A stretch of 64,000 bases of DNA, taken from contig JAGTTD010000011.1 in the NCBI GenBank assembly GCA_018398585.1, positions 16,607,346-16,671,345 of the forward strand. The letters are read 5' to 3'. The position numbers and the translations under genes were made by a program. The notes below the pieces were generated by a model. That model was not told the origin of the DNA and did no database searches. It was given only the letters and a program-made list of their open reading frames with translations. This DNA is from Simmondsia chinensis (lineage: Eukaryota > Streptophyta > Magnoliopsida > Caryophyllales > Simmondsiaceae). This document shows, in pieces, positions 9,291 through 20,392 of the stretch. Every line of letters starts with the position of its first letter. Position 1 is the first letter of the stretch.

Positions 9291-9990
9291 GTGGCCCAAA
9301 TGATGATGAGGAGGAAGATCAACATCTGTTGCCTGCAAGAGACTAAATGGGTTGGCATGAAAGCTAGGGATTTGTTGGGTTATAAATTGTGGTATGCGGG
9401 CAAGACAAGAGGCAGGAATGGAGTTGGCATCATTGTGGATAGTGGCCTCAAGGATAAAGTAGTTGGAGTAACTAGGACTGGGGATAGGATCATAAGCATC
9501 AAGATGGTTCTAGATGGGGAGGTATTGAACGTCATCAGTGCCTACGCACCCCAAACTGGACTAACAGAGCGCGAGAAGGCAACATTCTGGGAGGACTTAG
9601 ACACAGTGATGCAAGGTATACCCCAAACCGAACAGGTAATGATTGGTTGGGACTTTAATCGGCACGTCGGCACGACTGTGGATGGGTAGGCGTCATACCA
9701 TGGTGGTTTCGGTTTTGGAACCAGGAATGCAGAGGGTCAAGCCCTCCTAGATTTTGCGGTCACTTACCACTTGGCGGTGGCCAACACCTTCTTTAAAAAG
9801 CGTGATGAACACGTCATCACATATCAAAGCGGTGGGATAAGGACATAGATTGACTACATAAAACTGCAAGGATTGTATGGTTACGCCAGGAGAAGATCTC
9901 TCAACACAACACAGGGTGTTGTGGGCTGATACAGAGACCAAAAAGAGGGCCAAAAGAACCACCAAACCCACCTAGACACATACTTGCTGG
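9291..9990 (+). pseudogene. RTE LINE endonuclease domain
   Basis: APE-type endonuclease that nicks target DNA for target-primed reverse transcription. Frame from about 9291 contains INICCLQETKWVG (catalytic Glu of QET), SAYAPQTG and GWDFNRHVG (normally GDFN; here Gly-to-Trp before the Asp). A TAG stop lies at 9687. Family-like sequence resumes in the same frame after it (GGFGFGTRNAEGQALLDFA, NTFFKKRDEH) until a further stop near 9846. Closely resembles plant proteins often mis-annotated as 'craniofacial development protein 2-like'. Non-functional. Confidence 0.8.
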
Positions 9991-10362
9991 AGGGATTCGA
10001 AGGGAGAGAGGTTTAAAGTGTACAAGGAAAGAGCGATGTCTGAGCTCGAGTGGGATTGCGAGGGAGACACAAACCAAATGTGGAACCAACTGGCCTAAAA
10101 GATTATAGGACTAGCATAGGAAGTTCTGGGCATGTCAAAGGGAGGGGCGCCAAGATATAGAGAGTCCAGGCGGTGGTGCGAGGAGGTCCAAGAGAAGATT
10201 AAAGCCAAACGAGACTACTTCAAGGAGTGGATTAGCAGTGGAGATGAGGATAAATGACTCCAGTATCAACGAGCCAAGAGAGGAGCAAAGAGAGCTGTCA
10301 GAGAAGCACAATCTAGAGCGTATGAGGAGTTTTACAAGAGGCTGGAGACCAAGGAAGGAGCT

Positions 10363-11306
10363 ATGGATATATATAGAATTGCCAAGGTGAGAGAAAGGAA
10401 GACAAGGGACTTGGATCGAGCACAGTGCATAAGAGGGGAAGACGGACAGGTCATCGTGGACAAGCAACTAATTAAAGCTAGGTGGGGAGCCTACTTCCAC
10501 GATTTGTTCAATGATCTGGGGGATACAAAGATATCCCTTGGTGATCGTCAAACATCGGAGGAGCACCAGAACCACTGGGAGTGTAGGCTAATTAGCTCCG
10601 AGGAAGTCAAGGAAGCCCTGAAACATATGGGAAGGGGTAAAGCAGTTGGCCCAGATGATATACCCATAGAGGCATGGAAATGCCTTGGACAGAAGGGCAT
10701 CAGTTGGTTGACTAAACTATTTAACAAAATCCTCGGGGCAGAAGATGCCCGATGAGTGGAGGAAAAGCACATTGATCCCGATCTATAAGAACAAAGGTGG
10801 CATTCAGAGTTGCGCCAACTATCGGGGTATCAAACTAATGTGCCACACGCTGAAGTTGTGGGAGCGGGTCATAGATTGGAGGTTACGACAATAGACAGAG
10901 GTGTTCGAAAACCAATTTGGGTTTATGCCTGAAAGATCAACAATAGAAGCCATCTACATCCTAAGGCGAACGATAGAGCACTACAGGGAGAGACAAAAGG
11001 ACCTACACATGGTTTTTATCGATCTGGAGAAGGCATATGATAAAGTGCCAAGGGAGGTGTTATGGAGGGTTTTGGATAGGAAAAGGCATCCCCGTGCCGT
11101 ATAGCCGGGCCATTAGAGACATGTATGAGGATGTACAAACTAGGCTACGCATAGTGGAAGGTGAGAGAGACGCGTTCCCGATAACAATCGGGGTACACCA
11201 AGGATCTGCCTTGAGCCCCTATTTGTTCATTCTGGTAATGGATGAGCTCACTAGAAACATCCAAGGAGATGTACCTTGGTGCATGCTTTTCGCAGATGAC
11301 AGTGCT

Positions 11307-11345
<39 letters not shown>

Positions 11346-12091
11346 ATCACGGGAGGAGGTTAATGAGAAGCTAGAACTGTGGAGAAGAGCATTGGAATCG
11401 AAGGGCTTACGACTCAGTAGATCCAAGACCGAGTACATGGAGCTTAAGTTCGATCCCACCACCAAGCCTAGTAGAGAAAACATCAAGATTAGATTGGACA
11501 CTACCGAAAAAGGAGTGTTTCAGGTAGTTGGGGTCCATGATACAGCACAACGGTGAAGTTGACGAGGATGTCAACAACCGGATTAAGGTAGGATGGCATA
11601 AATGGAGAATGGCCTCAGCGGTACTTTGCGATAGAAAGTTTCCCTCAAAGCTAAAAGGAAGGTACTATAAGACGGTAGTGAGGCCGGCCATGTCCTATGG
11701 GGCGGAGTGTAGGGCGATGAAACAACATCGTACACAGAAGATGAAGGTGGCGGAGATGAGGATGCTGCGGTGGATGTGAGGATGCACAAGGAAGGATAGG
11801 ATCAGGAATGACGTTATAAGAGGTGAAGTGGGCGTGGCATCCATTGAGGATAAATTAAGGGAGCAACGTTTGAAGTGGTTCGGACATGTTAGGAGGAGAC
11901 CGAACACCGCTTCAGTTAGGAGATGCAAGCAGCCTCATATTACGCTAGGCAGGAAAGGGAGAGGCAGGCCAAAGAAGAGATGGTTGGAGACGATTAGACA
12001 AGACCTCACCCATCTAAACCTTCAGGAGGAGATGGCCTTAGATAGAGCCCAATGGAGGGCTAGCATAGGAGTAGCAGAGGTAGCGGAGTAG
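10363..12091 (+). pseudogene. RTE LINE reverse transcriptase and C-terminal region
   Basis: Reverse transcriptase for LINE mobilisation. Successive frames show GRGKAVGPDDIPIEAWK, NYRGIKLMCHTLKLWERVI, FGFMPERSTIEAI, VFIDLEKAYDKVPREVLW, GVHQGSALSPYLF and the active-site FADD (11289-11300). Right after FADD the expected hydrophobic codons give way to T11 (11306-11316) and G29 (11317-11345). Family sequence then resumes with REEVNEKLELWRRALESKG. Frame changes occur near 10750, 11090, 11345 and 11510, and stops at 10892 and 11777. The C-terminus includes LRWFGHV-type LKWFGHVRRRP and GRPKKRWLE. Clearly inactive. Confidence 0.85.
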
Positions 12092-12471
12092 AGTAGGGTA
12101 GTCCAGCTTTTGTGCTATCTCTAGTGTTCTAGGCCTTTAGGGTAGTCCAGAGTTGGCGCGCTTATGTGCGATCCGAGCTCTTGATTGACTAGTTGCTCAT
12201 TGGCTTATTTGCGATCTGCTATGTCTTTGCCTTTAGTTAACTATCTTTTCCCTACTTATATATGCTTATATGCTTTTTAGCCCTCGTGCTGCCAGGTTGC
12301 CAGACTACATTACTGCGGATAGGCGGATAAGCTTTTCAGGTTGGGGGTCATTGGAAACAGCTTCCCTTCTGGGCAACCCCTAGAAGGGGGAAGACTGCGT
12401 ACATCTACCCCCCCCCCCCTCTCCAGACCCGACTTTTGCGGGAGCCCTTGAGGCACTGGGTTGTTGTGTTG

Positions 12472-12492
12472 TAGTAGAATCGGGATTGCCTG
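12472..12492. repeat. Right target site duplication of the RTE LINE
   Basis: Partner of 8332-8352. Lies inside the minus-strand protease frame, where it encodes G-N-P-D-S-T. The only differences are C/A and A/G. Confidence 0.75.
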
Positions 12493-13345
12493 GCTCTACT
12501 AAAGGGTCAATATCATCAACCCCATAGCATTCCAACTCGTCCTCAGTCTCAGGGTGTCGGACAAAGTTCAAGACCTTCAATTTGCCCTTGAGATTTCCAA
12601 AAGAAACCTCCAACACTCCGGTCCTCCAGTGAATCACAGCGTTGGCTGTTGCTAGGAACGGTCGACCTAGAATAATGGGAGCGTTGTGCTTTTGCCTAGG
12701 AGTAGGGTCTATATCTAAGACGAGAAAATCAACAGGGAAGACAAACTTGTTAACCTTAACAAGTACATCTTCCACTACCCCACGAGGTACTCGCTCTGTC
12801 CTATCAACCAATTGAAGTGTAACATTCGTTGGCTTCAGGTCTCCTATACCCAATTCCCAAAAAACTGAGTGAGGAATGAGGTTTACACTCGCTCCTAGAT
12901 CTAGAAAGGCTCTGCTAGTGTAACGCTCTCCTAAGACGCATGGAACTGTAAATGCCCCAGGGTCTCGAAACTTGAGTGGGGCGCCTGATACTAAAATACT
13001 GCTCACCTTCTCAGTGAGCCGGACCTTCTTCGGGATATGCGCTTGTGCGCGCTTCTTTTTGGTGCAAAGGTCTTTGAGGAACTTGGCATACATAGGAATA
13101 TGTTTAATGGCTTCAATCAACGGCAAGTTGATCTTCATGTGCTTAAACACATCTATGAGCTCAGCCCTCTTGGGGTCGTCCTTCTTCTTCGGTCCTATAA
13201 GGGCCGAAGGAAAAGGGACAACGGGTTCAAAAACCCTTTCCCGTGATCCCTCCCTATCAGCAGTGGGAGGGGGAGTCACATCCTTCTCAGTTTCAACCTC
13301 AACTTCCCTAAGGTTCTCCTCTCCTGAAACCGACACAATCTGAGC
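12493..13345 (-). pseudogene. Athila-like aspartic protease region of the gag-protease frame
   Basis: Retroviral-type aspartic protease that cleaves the Gag polyprotein. The minus-strand frame has a linker rich in Glu/Thr, then FKHMKINLPLIEAIKHIPMY, KFLKDLCTKKK and RFLDLGASVNLIP-type sequence (AFLDLGASVNLIPHSVF), with catalytic Asp-Leu-Gly-Ala where D-[ST]-G-A is usual. Further on come VEDVLVKVNKFVFPVDFLV and PIILGRPFLATANAVI, the classic ILGRPFL flap-region signature of Athila proteases. The frame joins gag out of phase by one near 13345 (frameshift). It is cut at its 3' end by the LINE (12492). No reverse transcriptase follows in the detached piece at 8162-8331. Confidence 0.82.
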
Positions 13346-14753
13346 TTAGAACTAGTTGATCCTATGGGGTTTGTGAGTGGTTGGGAGGGTAACCTCCCTT
13401 TCTCTATCCTGTTCAGTGCGTGGGTCAACTGTCCTATTTGGGTCTCTAATTTGGCGATAGATTGCAAGTGAGACCGAACTAGTTGTGTGGTGTCCTCCAT
13501 AAAGTGGAGCATACGCTCCTTAAACTGTGACATAAATCCTAGAGGTGGAGGAGGGTCATTATGAGCAACGTTGGAGTGAGGTCGAACATCATACCTATGC
13601 CCTCCCTGAAAAACGGAAGGGTGCACGTGACCTACAAAGCCGGGATCTTGTTGTTTCGTGGGTTGATATTGATTGGCATCCTGCTTCCACGAGAAGTTTG
13701 GATGATCGCGCCACCCAGAGTTGTAGGTGTTTGAGAACGGGTCGCCATTTCTCGAATATCCTTCAGCTGCATGAACCTGTTCCTGCACGTATTTGGGGAA
13801 TTGTGATGCATATAAACAATTAAGCACAAAATGGTCCTCGCCCGAACAAATGTCACATGGAGTAATACCACTTGATGACTCAACTGCATTGACCATGCGC
13901 ACATTAGTAGGATTCACATGCAAGTTCATAATCTGATCCATATTCCTACTAAGGGCGTCTAGTCTAAGGTTGATGTCATTGTTGGGTGCTACTTCGTAGA
14001 CACCATGTGTACCCCCTCTAACCACCCTCATAGAAGAGGCTTGGTCGAGAGAGTGTTCGCTGAGGTGCTCAAGTAGCATCCATTCCTCGTCCTCGTCTTG
14101 TTGGTTAAATACTCCACCGCATGAAGCATTAACCATTTGTTTGTTAGATGCACTGAGACCATCTAAAAAATTTTGCACTAGAGCCTACTTGGGAGACTCG
14201 TGGTGGGCACAGAGTCTTACTAATAGAACATGCAAGGATAATAATACCTACCCCATTTGAATAGATATTGAAAATGGCTTTTTTTATGATTTCTAAGAAG
14301 CTCCTTGAACCTGTCCCAACTCTCGTGAAATTGTTCTTGATCCTTTTGTTCGAAACTGTTAATTGCCCGCCTAACAGCTATAGTTCTGGCTTGAGGATAA
14401 AATTTGATCAGGAACTTATGCTAGAGGTTAGCCTAAGTGGTGATTTCACCTCTTGAAAGAGACTGAAACCACCTTTTGGCTACATCCTTTAGCGAGAATG
14501 GAAAAAGACGTAGTCTAACAGCATCAGTTGAGACACCTTGAAAATAACAAGTTTCGGAAATTTCTATAAATGCATCAAGGTGCTCATATGGGCTCTCTAT
14601 CGGCTTCCCATAGAAAGTGGGAAGCATGTTGATGATCTCAGGCTTAATTTCAAAGTTTGTGTTACCCACGATGGGTAACATCACTCCGGCGGGTGCGACG
14701 TACGTTTGGGGAATGAAGTGGTCCCCAATCGTATGCGGTGTAAAGTTAGCCAT
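13276..14753 (-). pseudogene. Athila-like gag
   Basis: Capsid/nucleocapsid protein of the element. The minus-strand start at 14753 reads MANFTPHTIGDHFIP. The capsid-type domain follows with LPTFYGKPIESPYEHLDAF and RLRLFPFSLKDVAKRWFQSL, a standard Retrotrans_gag pattern. Near 14420-14220 the family sequence continues in another frame (RRAINSFEQKDQEQFHESWD), then stops occur around 14206. The second half (14178-13276) carries LEHLSEH and a zinc knuckle C-D-I-C-S-G-E-D-H-F-V-L-N-C (C-X2-C-X4-H-X4-C) near 13855-13815. It ends with a gag-tail region SIAKLETQIGQLTHALN. Frameshifts and stops make it a pseudogene. Confidence 0.85.
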
Positions 14754-14978
14754 AGTAAGAAAAACAAAATAAATAATAACAAAAAAAATTAAAATAAGTA
14801 AATAAATAAATAAAATAAAATAAAAAGAAAAATAAAATAGAAAAATAAACTAACGAAAAATAAATATTTTTTTTTCTCTTTTCCTTTCTTGAAAACAAAT
14901 AAAATAAAAATAAAAATAGAAAATAACTCGTTAATTTCTAAAGCAACTTAGTCTACCGATTCCCTGGTGCCAAAAACT
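14754..14978 (-). other. Athila-like leader with primer-binding region
   Basis: A/T-rich leader between gag and the right LTR. On the minus strand directly after the LTR it reads AGTTTTTGGCACCAGGGAAT, a decayed form of the TTTTTGGCGCC-type primer site of Athila elements. The rest is (AAATA)n-like sequence. Confidence 0.55.
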
Positions 14979-16321
14979 TGATGTGTTTTAAATTTGTGTT
15001 TTAAAACTGCCTATTGGCAAACGTACGAGATCGTCGTAGCGAAATCGGGTATGCGGGTCATATCGCAGGGAATCGAAGTTAAGTTGGATTTTGTTATTAA
15101 CGAGCGGCTGAAATCGAGTTTTGAGTTGGTTTAAATGATTTGTTAACTAAAATAGCAAAACTGACGATAAACTAAAAGTGTCAATTCAATTGAGGTTAGT
15201 TCTGGGAATGAATTCGAGGTAGTATTACTCGTATCCCGTCATTATATTCTACTATGACATTGGTTTAGGAGGCTTAGACTACAAGCACTAAGCCTGGATT
15301 AGTATTTAAATTAGGGCTTAGGGGAATGAACTAGTCTAAAGGCATAACCTATCATATCACCCCTACATGTAGCATTGGTTATCTCATTAGCACTATCTAA
15401 TTCCTTTGTCACTCCTAACCAAATATTTATTTATATAAAGATTGTGTCTAGGGTTGGGTACAACCTCAACCCTAATCACGCGTGAAAATCAGTTATGTTA
15501 TGGTCTAGGCTACAAGCTCGTAGACTAACGCTAATAATTTAGAAATCTTAACATGGCTACAAGCTCACACAAAGAAAGCCAAACAACAATCATAAATTCC
15601 CCACAGGGGTGCGTATATAACATAACAAAATCATTGTTTACAATAAAATATAAATCTGGGATATGGACGGCTACCCATCCTTCATCCCTAAACTAAAAGC
15701 CTACTCCTCCATAGGAGTTCTAAACATTATGAAATTCAAGAAAGAAAACAATAATGATAAAACTAAGGATTTGAAGATTCCCTCAATTGATGTTAACGTT
15801 GATCCTTGCTTTGATTCCCCCAGTACTCCGACCACATGCGCTTCAGCGTTTGAGAACCTTTTAGATCTCGTAGCGGCTTCGGGAAGGAGAGGAGGAGAGG
15901 GGACGTGGCAAAAAGATGTAAAATTAGTTCTGCCCCTCTTTATTTATAGTTGCGCCATAGAAGCGACTCCTGATTGATCGGCATTGGTGCGGGGTTCTTC
16001 CCCCAAATCCCGCCCCACTCCCTCTCCTGTGTGTATATATATATAATATAATATAATATAATATATATATTAACTATACATGAAATCTATTTGGGTTACC
16101 GAATTACAACCCGATTGGTTATTCTTTTTCACATGTGGTCGGGTTTCTCAAAGTAGTCTTCAATTATGCCTCGATTACGTTTGATTCTGCCACTTTTCAA
16201 CCTTTGTTTGCTCCGTTGCACTCTAAGCCAAAATGTACCTAGATTACAACAAAACACACATGTAAATGCCAAATATATTGCGGGAATGAAGAATAAATAT
16301 ATGTAAATATAAGGCATATCA
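14979..16321 (-). repeat. Athila-like element, right LTR (5' LTR in element sense)
   Basis: 1343 bases, direct repeat of 4366-6002. Starts TGATGTGTTTTAAA, ends AAGGCATATCA, followed by GTACC (16322-16326). It lacks the microsatellite expansion of the left LTR. Confidence 0.88.
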
Positions 16322-16439
16322 GTACCCTACTTGTAAAATTTGCAAACCTCAAGTTATTTATTGTATATATCAATGATGGTACTCGTGTGATAAATGTTTA
16401 AATCTCATGGTATATAAGTGATAACTTTTCTTAATAAAA

Positions 16440-16920
16440 ATTTGTAATTTTGTTTTTGCAATGTTCAATGGCTTAGATCTATGGTGCAAGAGAGTCTCCC
16501 TTTTTGGCTAGATGTGACCCAATATTAGTTGAGAGTATTCTTCTGAGGAAGATCCATGGCATAGGAAGAGGCAAGATGTCTTAATGTTATTTTCATGGCC
16601 AAGATTGTGATTTTTTGGTGTATTTGGCTAGAAAGAAATACCGTGATTTTCAAAGATCAATATACACCAATTAACTTGTTATGGGAAAATACGGTCCTTT
16701 TAGGAGCTCTTTGGACATAGAGCTTTCAGTGTTCTGTTGACATAGCTTTAGCTGATTTATATAGGGACTGAAGGGCTTTATGTATCCATAGTGTGCACAC
16801 CTAATTATTTATGACCTTTTGCGGTTGAGTTTATATGTGTTTCTTGCTTTGGATGCTTAATACTTAGCTAAACTTGCATTTAACATTTACTTCTTTATTT
16901 ATAGTTCAAAAAAAATTCGA
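16440..16920 (+). pseudogene. 3' end of an L1-type LINE (C-terminal zf-RVT region and tail)
   Basis: From about 16610 one frame reads IFWCIWLERNTVIF, then LLWENTVLLGALWT, a stop, and SFQCSVDIALADLYRD. This follows the C-terminal pattern of plant L1-like RT proteins (FW-x2-W-x-ERN-x-RIF). A short 3' region with TTTATTTATAGTTC and a small A run near 16910 fits the end of a 5'-truncated, old copy. Two in-frame stops. Confidence 0.6.
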
Positions 16921-16929
16921 AGTAAGAAA

Positions 16930-17158
16930 ATTGCTTGCTATAGAGAACCTTCCTTTTTGGCTTTGTTGCCACGGCATATTGGTGTCTTAGCACCTGCTTT
17001 ATGGCTGCCACCACCTACTTTGTTTTGTCAGAACATTTGGTGGATGCCACTATCTGTTGGAGGCCACAAGCCAATGGCAATGTGCCATCTTGTGCTAAGG
17101 TGCCACCTCATGCTTGATGTGTCACCCGCTGTTAATGCTTAAAACTGGTTTTCCTTAT
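16930..17158. repeat. Diverged repeat with GCCACCTCATGCTT units, copy 1
   Basis: About 230 bases similar to 19180-19425. Shared words are CCTTCCTTTTTGGC/CCTCCTTGCC, GTGCCACCTCATGCTTGATG and CTGTTAATGCTTAAAACTG/ATGCTTAATGGTTTAAACTG. MULE copy B sits just after it. Origin unknown; it may be a segmental duplication or an old non-coding element. Confidence 0.5.
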
Positions 17159-17179
17159 GTTCTTTAGGCTGCCTTCTTT

Positions 17180-18062
17180 GAGTCGGTTTCCAAAATAATG
17201 CTAAAAATAATAATGCTGAAAAAAAATATTTCCAAATCTACTGTTGAACCGCGTTTACTAAACGAGGCTTTGATAAACCGCGTCCAAAAACAGCGTTTAA
17301 TATTGGCATAAACCGCGTTTTAATAACGCGGTTATATGTATTAAACCGCGTCATTAAGACGCGGTTATATTAATAAAACCGCGTCTTAAAGACACGGTTT
17401 AACTTAAATAAAACCGCGTCATAAAGACGCGGTTTTATGTTGTTATAAACGCGTTTTTATGACCTGGTTTACTAGGTTTATCTAATTTACGCGTATTCTC
17501 TCCGCTGCTTTCACCGTCATTCTGCCTCTTTCTCGTTAACCCACCACTAGTCACGTCGTTCGCCTCCTCCTTTCTTTTGCTTATACACTGGAGATCTTTC
17601 AAGTACTATTATTGGAGTTATTTGACCTCCACTTGTGATGTTGGAGCTTCATTAAGAGAGACATGGGATCAATGTGATAATCATCACAAATTGCGGCATA
17701 ATAAAAACTATAAACGAACAAAAAATTGAAGAATTGCAGCATAATGGTAAGTATAAGTGAAAAAAAGGGGCTTTTGGATTGCTGATGTTAAACCGCGTTT
17801 TGTAAACGCGGTTTATATGTAAACCGCGTTTAGTAGACGCGGTTCATTGGTAAACCGCGTTTAGTAGACGCGGTTTATATTAAGATAAACCGCGTTTAGT
17901 AAACGCGGTTTATACTGATATAACCCACATTTTTTTATCCAGTTTTATTGAAATTTAAATGCGTTTTGCAAACGCGGTTCAACAGTAGATTTGGAAATAT
18001 TTTTTTTTCAGCATTATTTTTTTAATTTTTTAATTTTTTAGCATTATTTTGGGAACCGACTC
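17180..18062. mobile_element. MULE-type palindrome-array element, copy B
   Basis: 883 bases with a perfect 9-bp duplication GCCTTCTTT (17171-17179 and 18063-18071). Ends GAGTCGGTTTCC... and ...GGGAACCGACTC. Both arms hold the TCCAAATCTACTGTTGAACC word followed by arrays of AAACCGCGTYT / AACGCGGTTT palindromes. Between the arms lies a core of unique sequence (about 17470-17765), present in inverted orientation in copy C. It includes GATGTTGGAGCTTCATTAAG and a GGTAAGT splice-donor-like word at its end. No transposase. Confidence 0.85.
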
Positions 18063-19000
18063 GCCTTCTTTTCAGGCTTTTAAAAATTCTTTTCCTTGTA
18101 GGCTAACAGCTGACTAATGCTGAAGAGGCCACCTTTGACATTCCTTTCCCTAAAGAATGTTTCGTTCATGCAAGGGAGCTAATCCTTTCAGAATGAAAAA
18201 TCCTAACCTTGAACCTCTATCTAGCGTCCCAGCAGTCCATGTTAAACATTGAGTCGCACAAAATAAATGATCTAAAGGTTCAATGTGGAACTATTATTAA
18301 TCATAAAACAGGTTACTTAAAATTTGAAATGTTGAACGTTGAAAATCCATTTTTGGCACAAATTGACACAATCCTTGGCTCAACTTCATACTTTCACTGG
18401 AGCCTCAACCCTTAGAGGGCATCAATAATTTCCTACAAAACATTTCTTATTCTCAAAAAAAATTTGGGAGATGGTCATCATCTATAAATTGTTGAGTTTC
18501 ATGCGACATATTTTGCAATAACATTATCAGACATGAATTGCAACTGTTCACAGCAAATGCCTTGCCCAATGGTTAAGCTGCGCAGCTGACCTGCAATGTC
18601 TGCAACATGGCTTGCCATTGGCTTACCATTCCAAGTCCATAAAATTCATTGGGAAATTACTTTATTACGCAAACAACTAATAAAACTGTATCCCATTAGA
18701 ACTGATTTCAAACAACAGTTCATCGTGTTCAAGGTCTACCTTTGAAATTTTCTTAATCTTCATATTCATATGAACGCAATACTTCATTGAACAATTAAAT
18801 TAAACCTAATGCAAAGTAAAGCATTTAGTCAAAACGTATAAACAGGCATTAATGATAACATAGAAACCATTCATCTTAAATTAACATTTAAGCATTTAAA
18901 TTCCATAAAGCAAACTTTAGTTTTTTCATTATTTGAAGGGATTAGTGATTAAGTTATACAGAGAGTCACGTTTTGAATGTCTCCACGGACTAGATTACTC
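18063..19000. other. Unassigned region, no gene seen
   Basis: AT-rich DNA after MULE copy B. No homologous frame, RNA gene or transposon end was recognised. The small open frame at 18209-18415 matches nothing I know. Confidence 0.5.
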
Positions 19001-19008
19001 ATGCTTCA

Positions 19009-19097
19009 TTCTTCCTTCTCCAGTTGAGCTGGTGTTCCTTTCTCTGGATGCAATCCTTCCTTGTCCAGTTGAGTTGGTGTTTCTTTCTCTGGATGCT
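19009..19097. repeat. Tandem duplication, unit about 44-45 bases
   Basis: Two adjacent units, each with CCTTSTCCAGTTGAGYTGG followed by TTTCTCTGGATGC. Few mismatches between the units. Confidence 0.8.
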
Positions 19098-19179
19098 TGA
19101 TTATTGGCTGAACTGCATCCACATCTTATTCTCCCCTATTATACCTGAAAAAATCCAAGTGATGCAGGAGAAATGCTAG

Positions 19180-19425
19180 TTGTAGAGAAGCCTCCTTGCC
19201 TTGGTCAATTTGCTGCCACCACAAGTGTATTGTGTCAGACACTTGCTTGGTGGCTACCATCACTCTTGCTTAACGCTTCAACCATATGAGAATGTGCCAC
19301 GTCATGCTAAGGTGCCATCTTCTGTTAAGTTGCCACCTCATGCTTGATGTGCTACCTTGTGGTCATGCTTGAAGTGCCACCTCATGCTTAATGGTTTAAA
19401 CTGCTTTCCCTCTATTTCCTTTATG
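19180..19425. repeat. Diverged repeat with GCCACCTCATGCTT units, copy 2
   Basis: Second copy of the sequence at 16930-17158, slightly longer. The word GTGCCACCTCATGCTT and near relatives recur three or four times inside it. Confidence 0.5.
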
Positions 19426-19429
19426 CTGG

Positions 19430-20390
19430 CTTCTTTTTCATGCTCTTACAAAAAGTAGGCAACATACTTCTTCAGGATCACAAAAATCTCTTGCCACTTT
19501 TTGCCTGGACGATGGGGTTGGAAGATAACTTCAGAGGTGGGAAAGTAACTCAAACAATGTCTTCCTTACCATAGAGGGAGGGAGACATTTTTATTTGCTT
19601 CCCAAGTCTAACATTTGGTTTTGTGAGTCATGGTAGGTCATAGACCAAATAAGAGGGTTCAGTTGGGATTTTCAACTAGGACCAGTATTTTAACACTGCT
19701 AAATGGTAGTACAACCAACTTTATGCATTATTTAGTATTCATTTTTTCACTTTTTTTTCATAATACTTTACTCATCATCACTTTTTGATTTGGTGAAAAA
19801 TGCGGTTGGAGATTTATTTTTTCTATTGAATGGTGCAACTGATCATTCATGTGGTAAATGGGGAAGTTCTTTTGCACTGAAGCTGCCTTTTCTTCTGCAG
19901 CTCCTTTAGAAACTTCTTCATTGGTGCAAAAGGATGGAGGGTACAGTTACTATTTGCGTGTGCCCTTTATGCGCTGTAGTAAGTTTGTTTTCTGGACGTT
20001 GATGGCTGTGGCTTTTATCTTAAATCATCCTTTATTTTCCTAGCAGCGCAAGATATTTGAACTAAACTATGAGTTCAATCTATAAGAAAGTTACGGTATG
20101 TTGATTTTCTCCTCCAGATTGGGATTTCTCATTTGTGCTTCCATGTGTTTCATATAGTATATTTCTATGTTGATTTCCCATTGGCAGTCATTGTTTTCAG
20201 AAGATGCAGATGCGCTTGGCTTTTCCAGTTTTAGTTCCCTGCAGCGCCATCTTGATTCCTTCAAAATTTATATTTGATCCATCAAAAGCCACACTCTATC
20301 AATCAAACTGCCCTTTAGATTGATCGAAGCAGTGAAAAATACAAGAATTGCCGGGAACTATGAAATAAATTTGCATTGATTAAAAGGGGG
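19430..20390. other. Unassigned region, no gene seen
   Basis: Contains splice-like CTTCTGCAG and TTTTCCAG words and a 61-codon open frame at 19858-20043. No protein family was recognised and no exon series could be supported. Confidence 0.45.
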
Positions 20391-20392
20391 GG

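Larger units (their letters stand above)
8353..12471 (+). mobile_element. RTE-clade non-LTR retrotransposon (LINE), near full length, inactive
   Basis: About 4.1 kb between imperfect 21-bp duplications. Order: long CT/proline-codon-rich leader (8353-9280), apurinic endonuclease (from about 9291), reverse transcriptase (from about 10363), C-terminal region ending about 12091, then a short 3' tail with GACTGCGTACATCTACC and a TTGTTGTGTTGT end. A single fused endonuclease-RT ORF with no separate ORF1 and a short simple-repeat tail are typical of plant RTE elements. Several stops, frameshifts and a poly-T/poly-G tract make it non-functional. It sits inside the protease frame of the Athila-like element, in the opposite orientation. 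Confidence 0.85.
4366..16321 (-). mobile_element. Athila-like Ty3/gypsy element, non-autonomous (gag-protease only)
   Basis: Bounded by two direct LTRs (4366-6002 and 14979-16321), TG...CA ends and GTACC duplications. Coding is on the minus strand. Next to the right LTR is a degenerate primer-binding region (TTTTTGGCACCAGGGAATCG on the minus strand, about 14956-14975) resembling the tRNA-Asp-type site of Athila elements. Next to the left LTR is a purine-rich GTGGGTTTGGGGATGT tract. The internal region holds gag and protease; after the protease frame ends at 8162, the sequence passes straight into typical Athila 3' spacer (GACGTTAAAC and GGGAGGCAAC, minus strand, near 8066-8095). No reverse transcriptase, RNase H or integrase is seen, so pol is missing rather than merely broken. 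Nested inside are an RTE LINE (8353-12471) and MULE copy A (6564-7156). Confidence 0.85.

Noticed and set aside
19858..20043. 61-codon frame starting MGKFFCTEAAFSSA
   Set aside because: No homology recognised, no supporting splice or promoter pattern, and length is within chance for this region.
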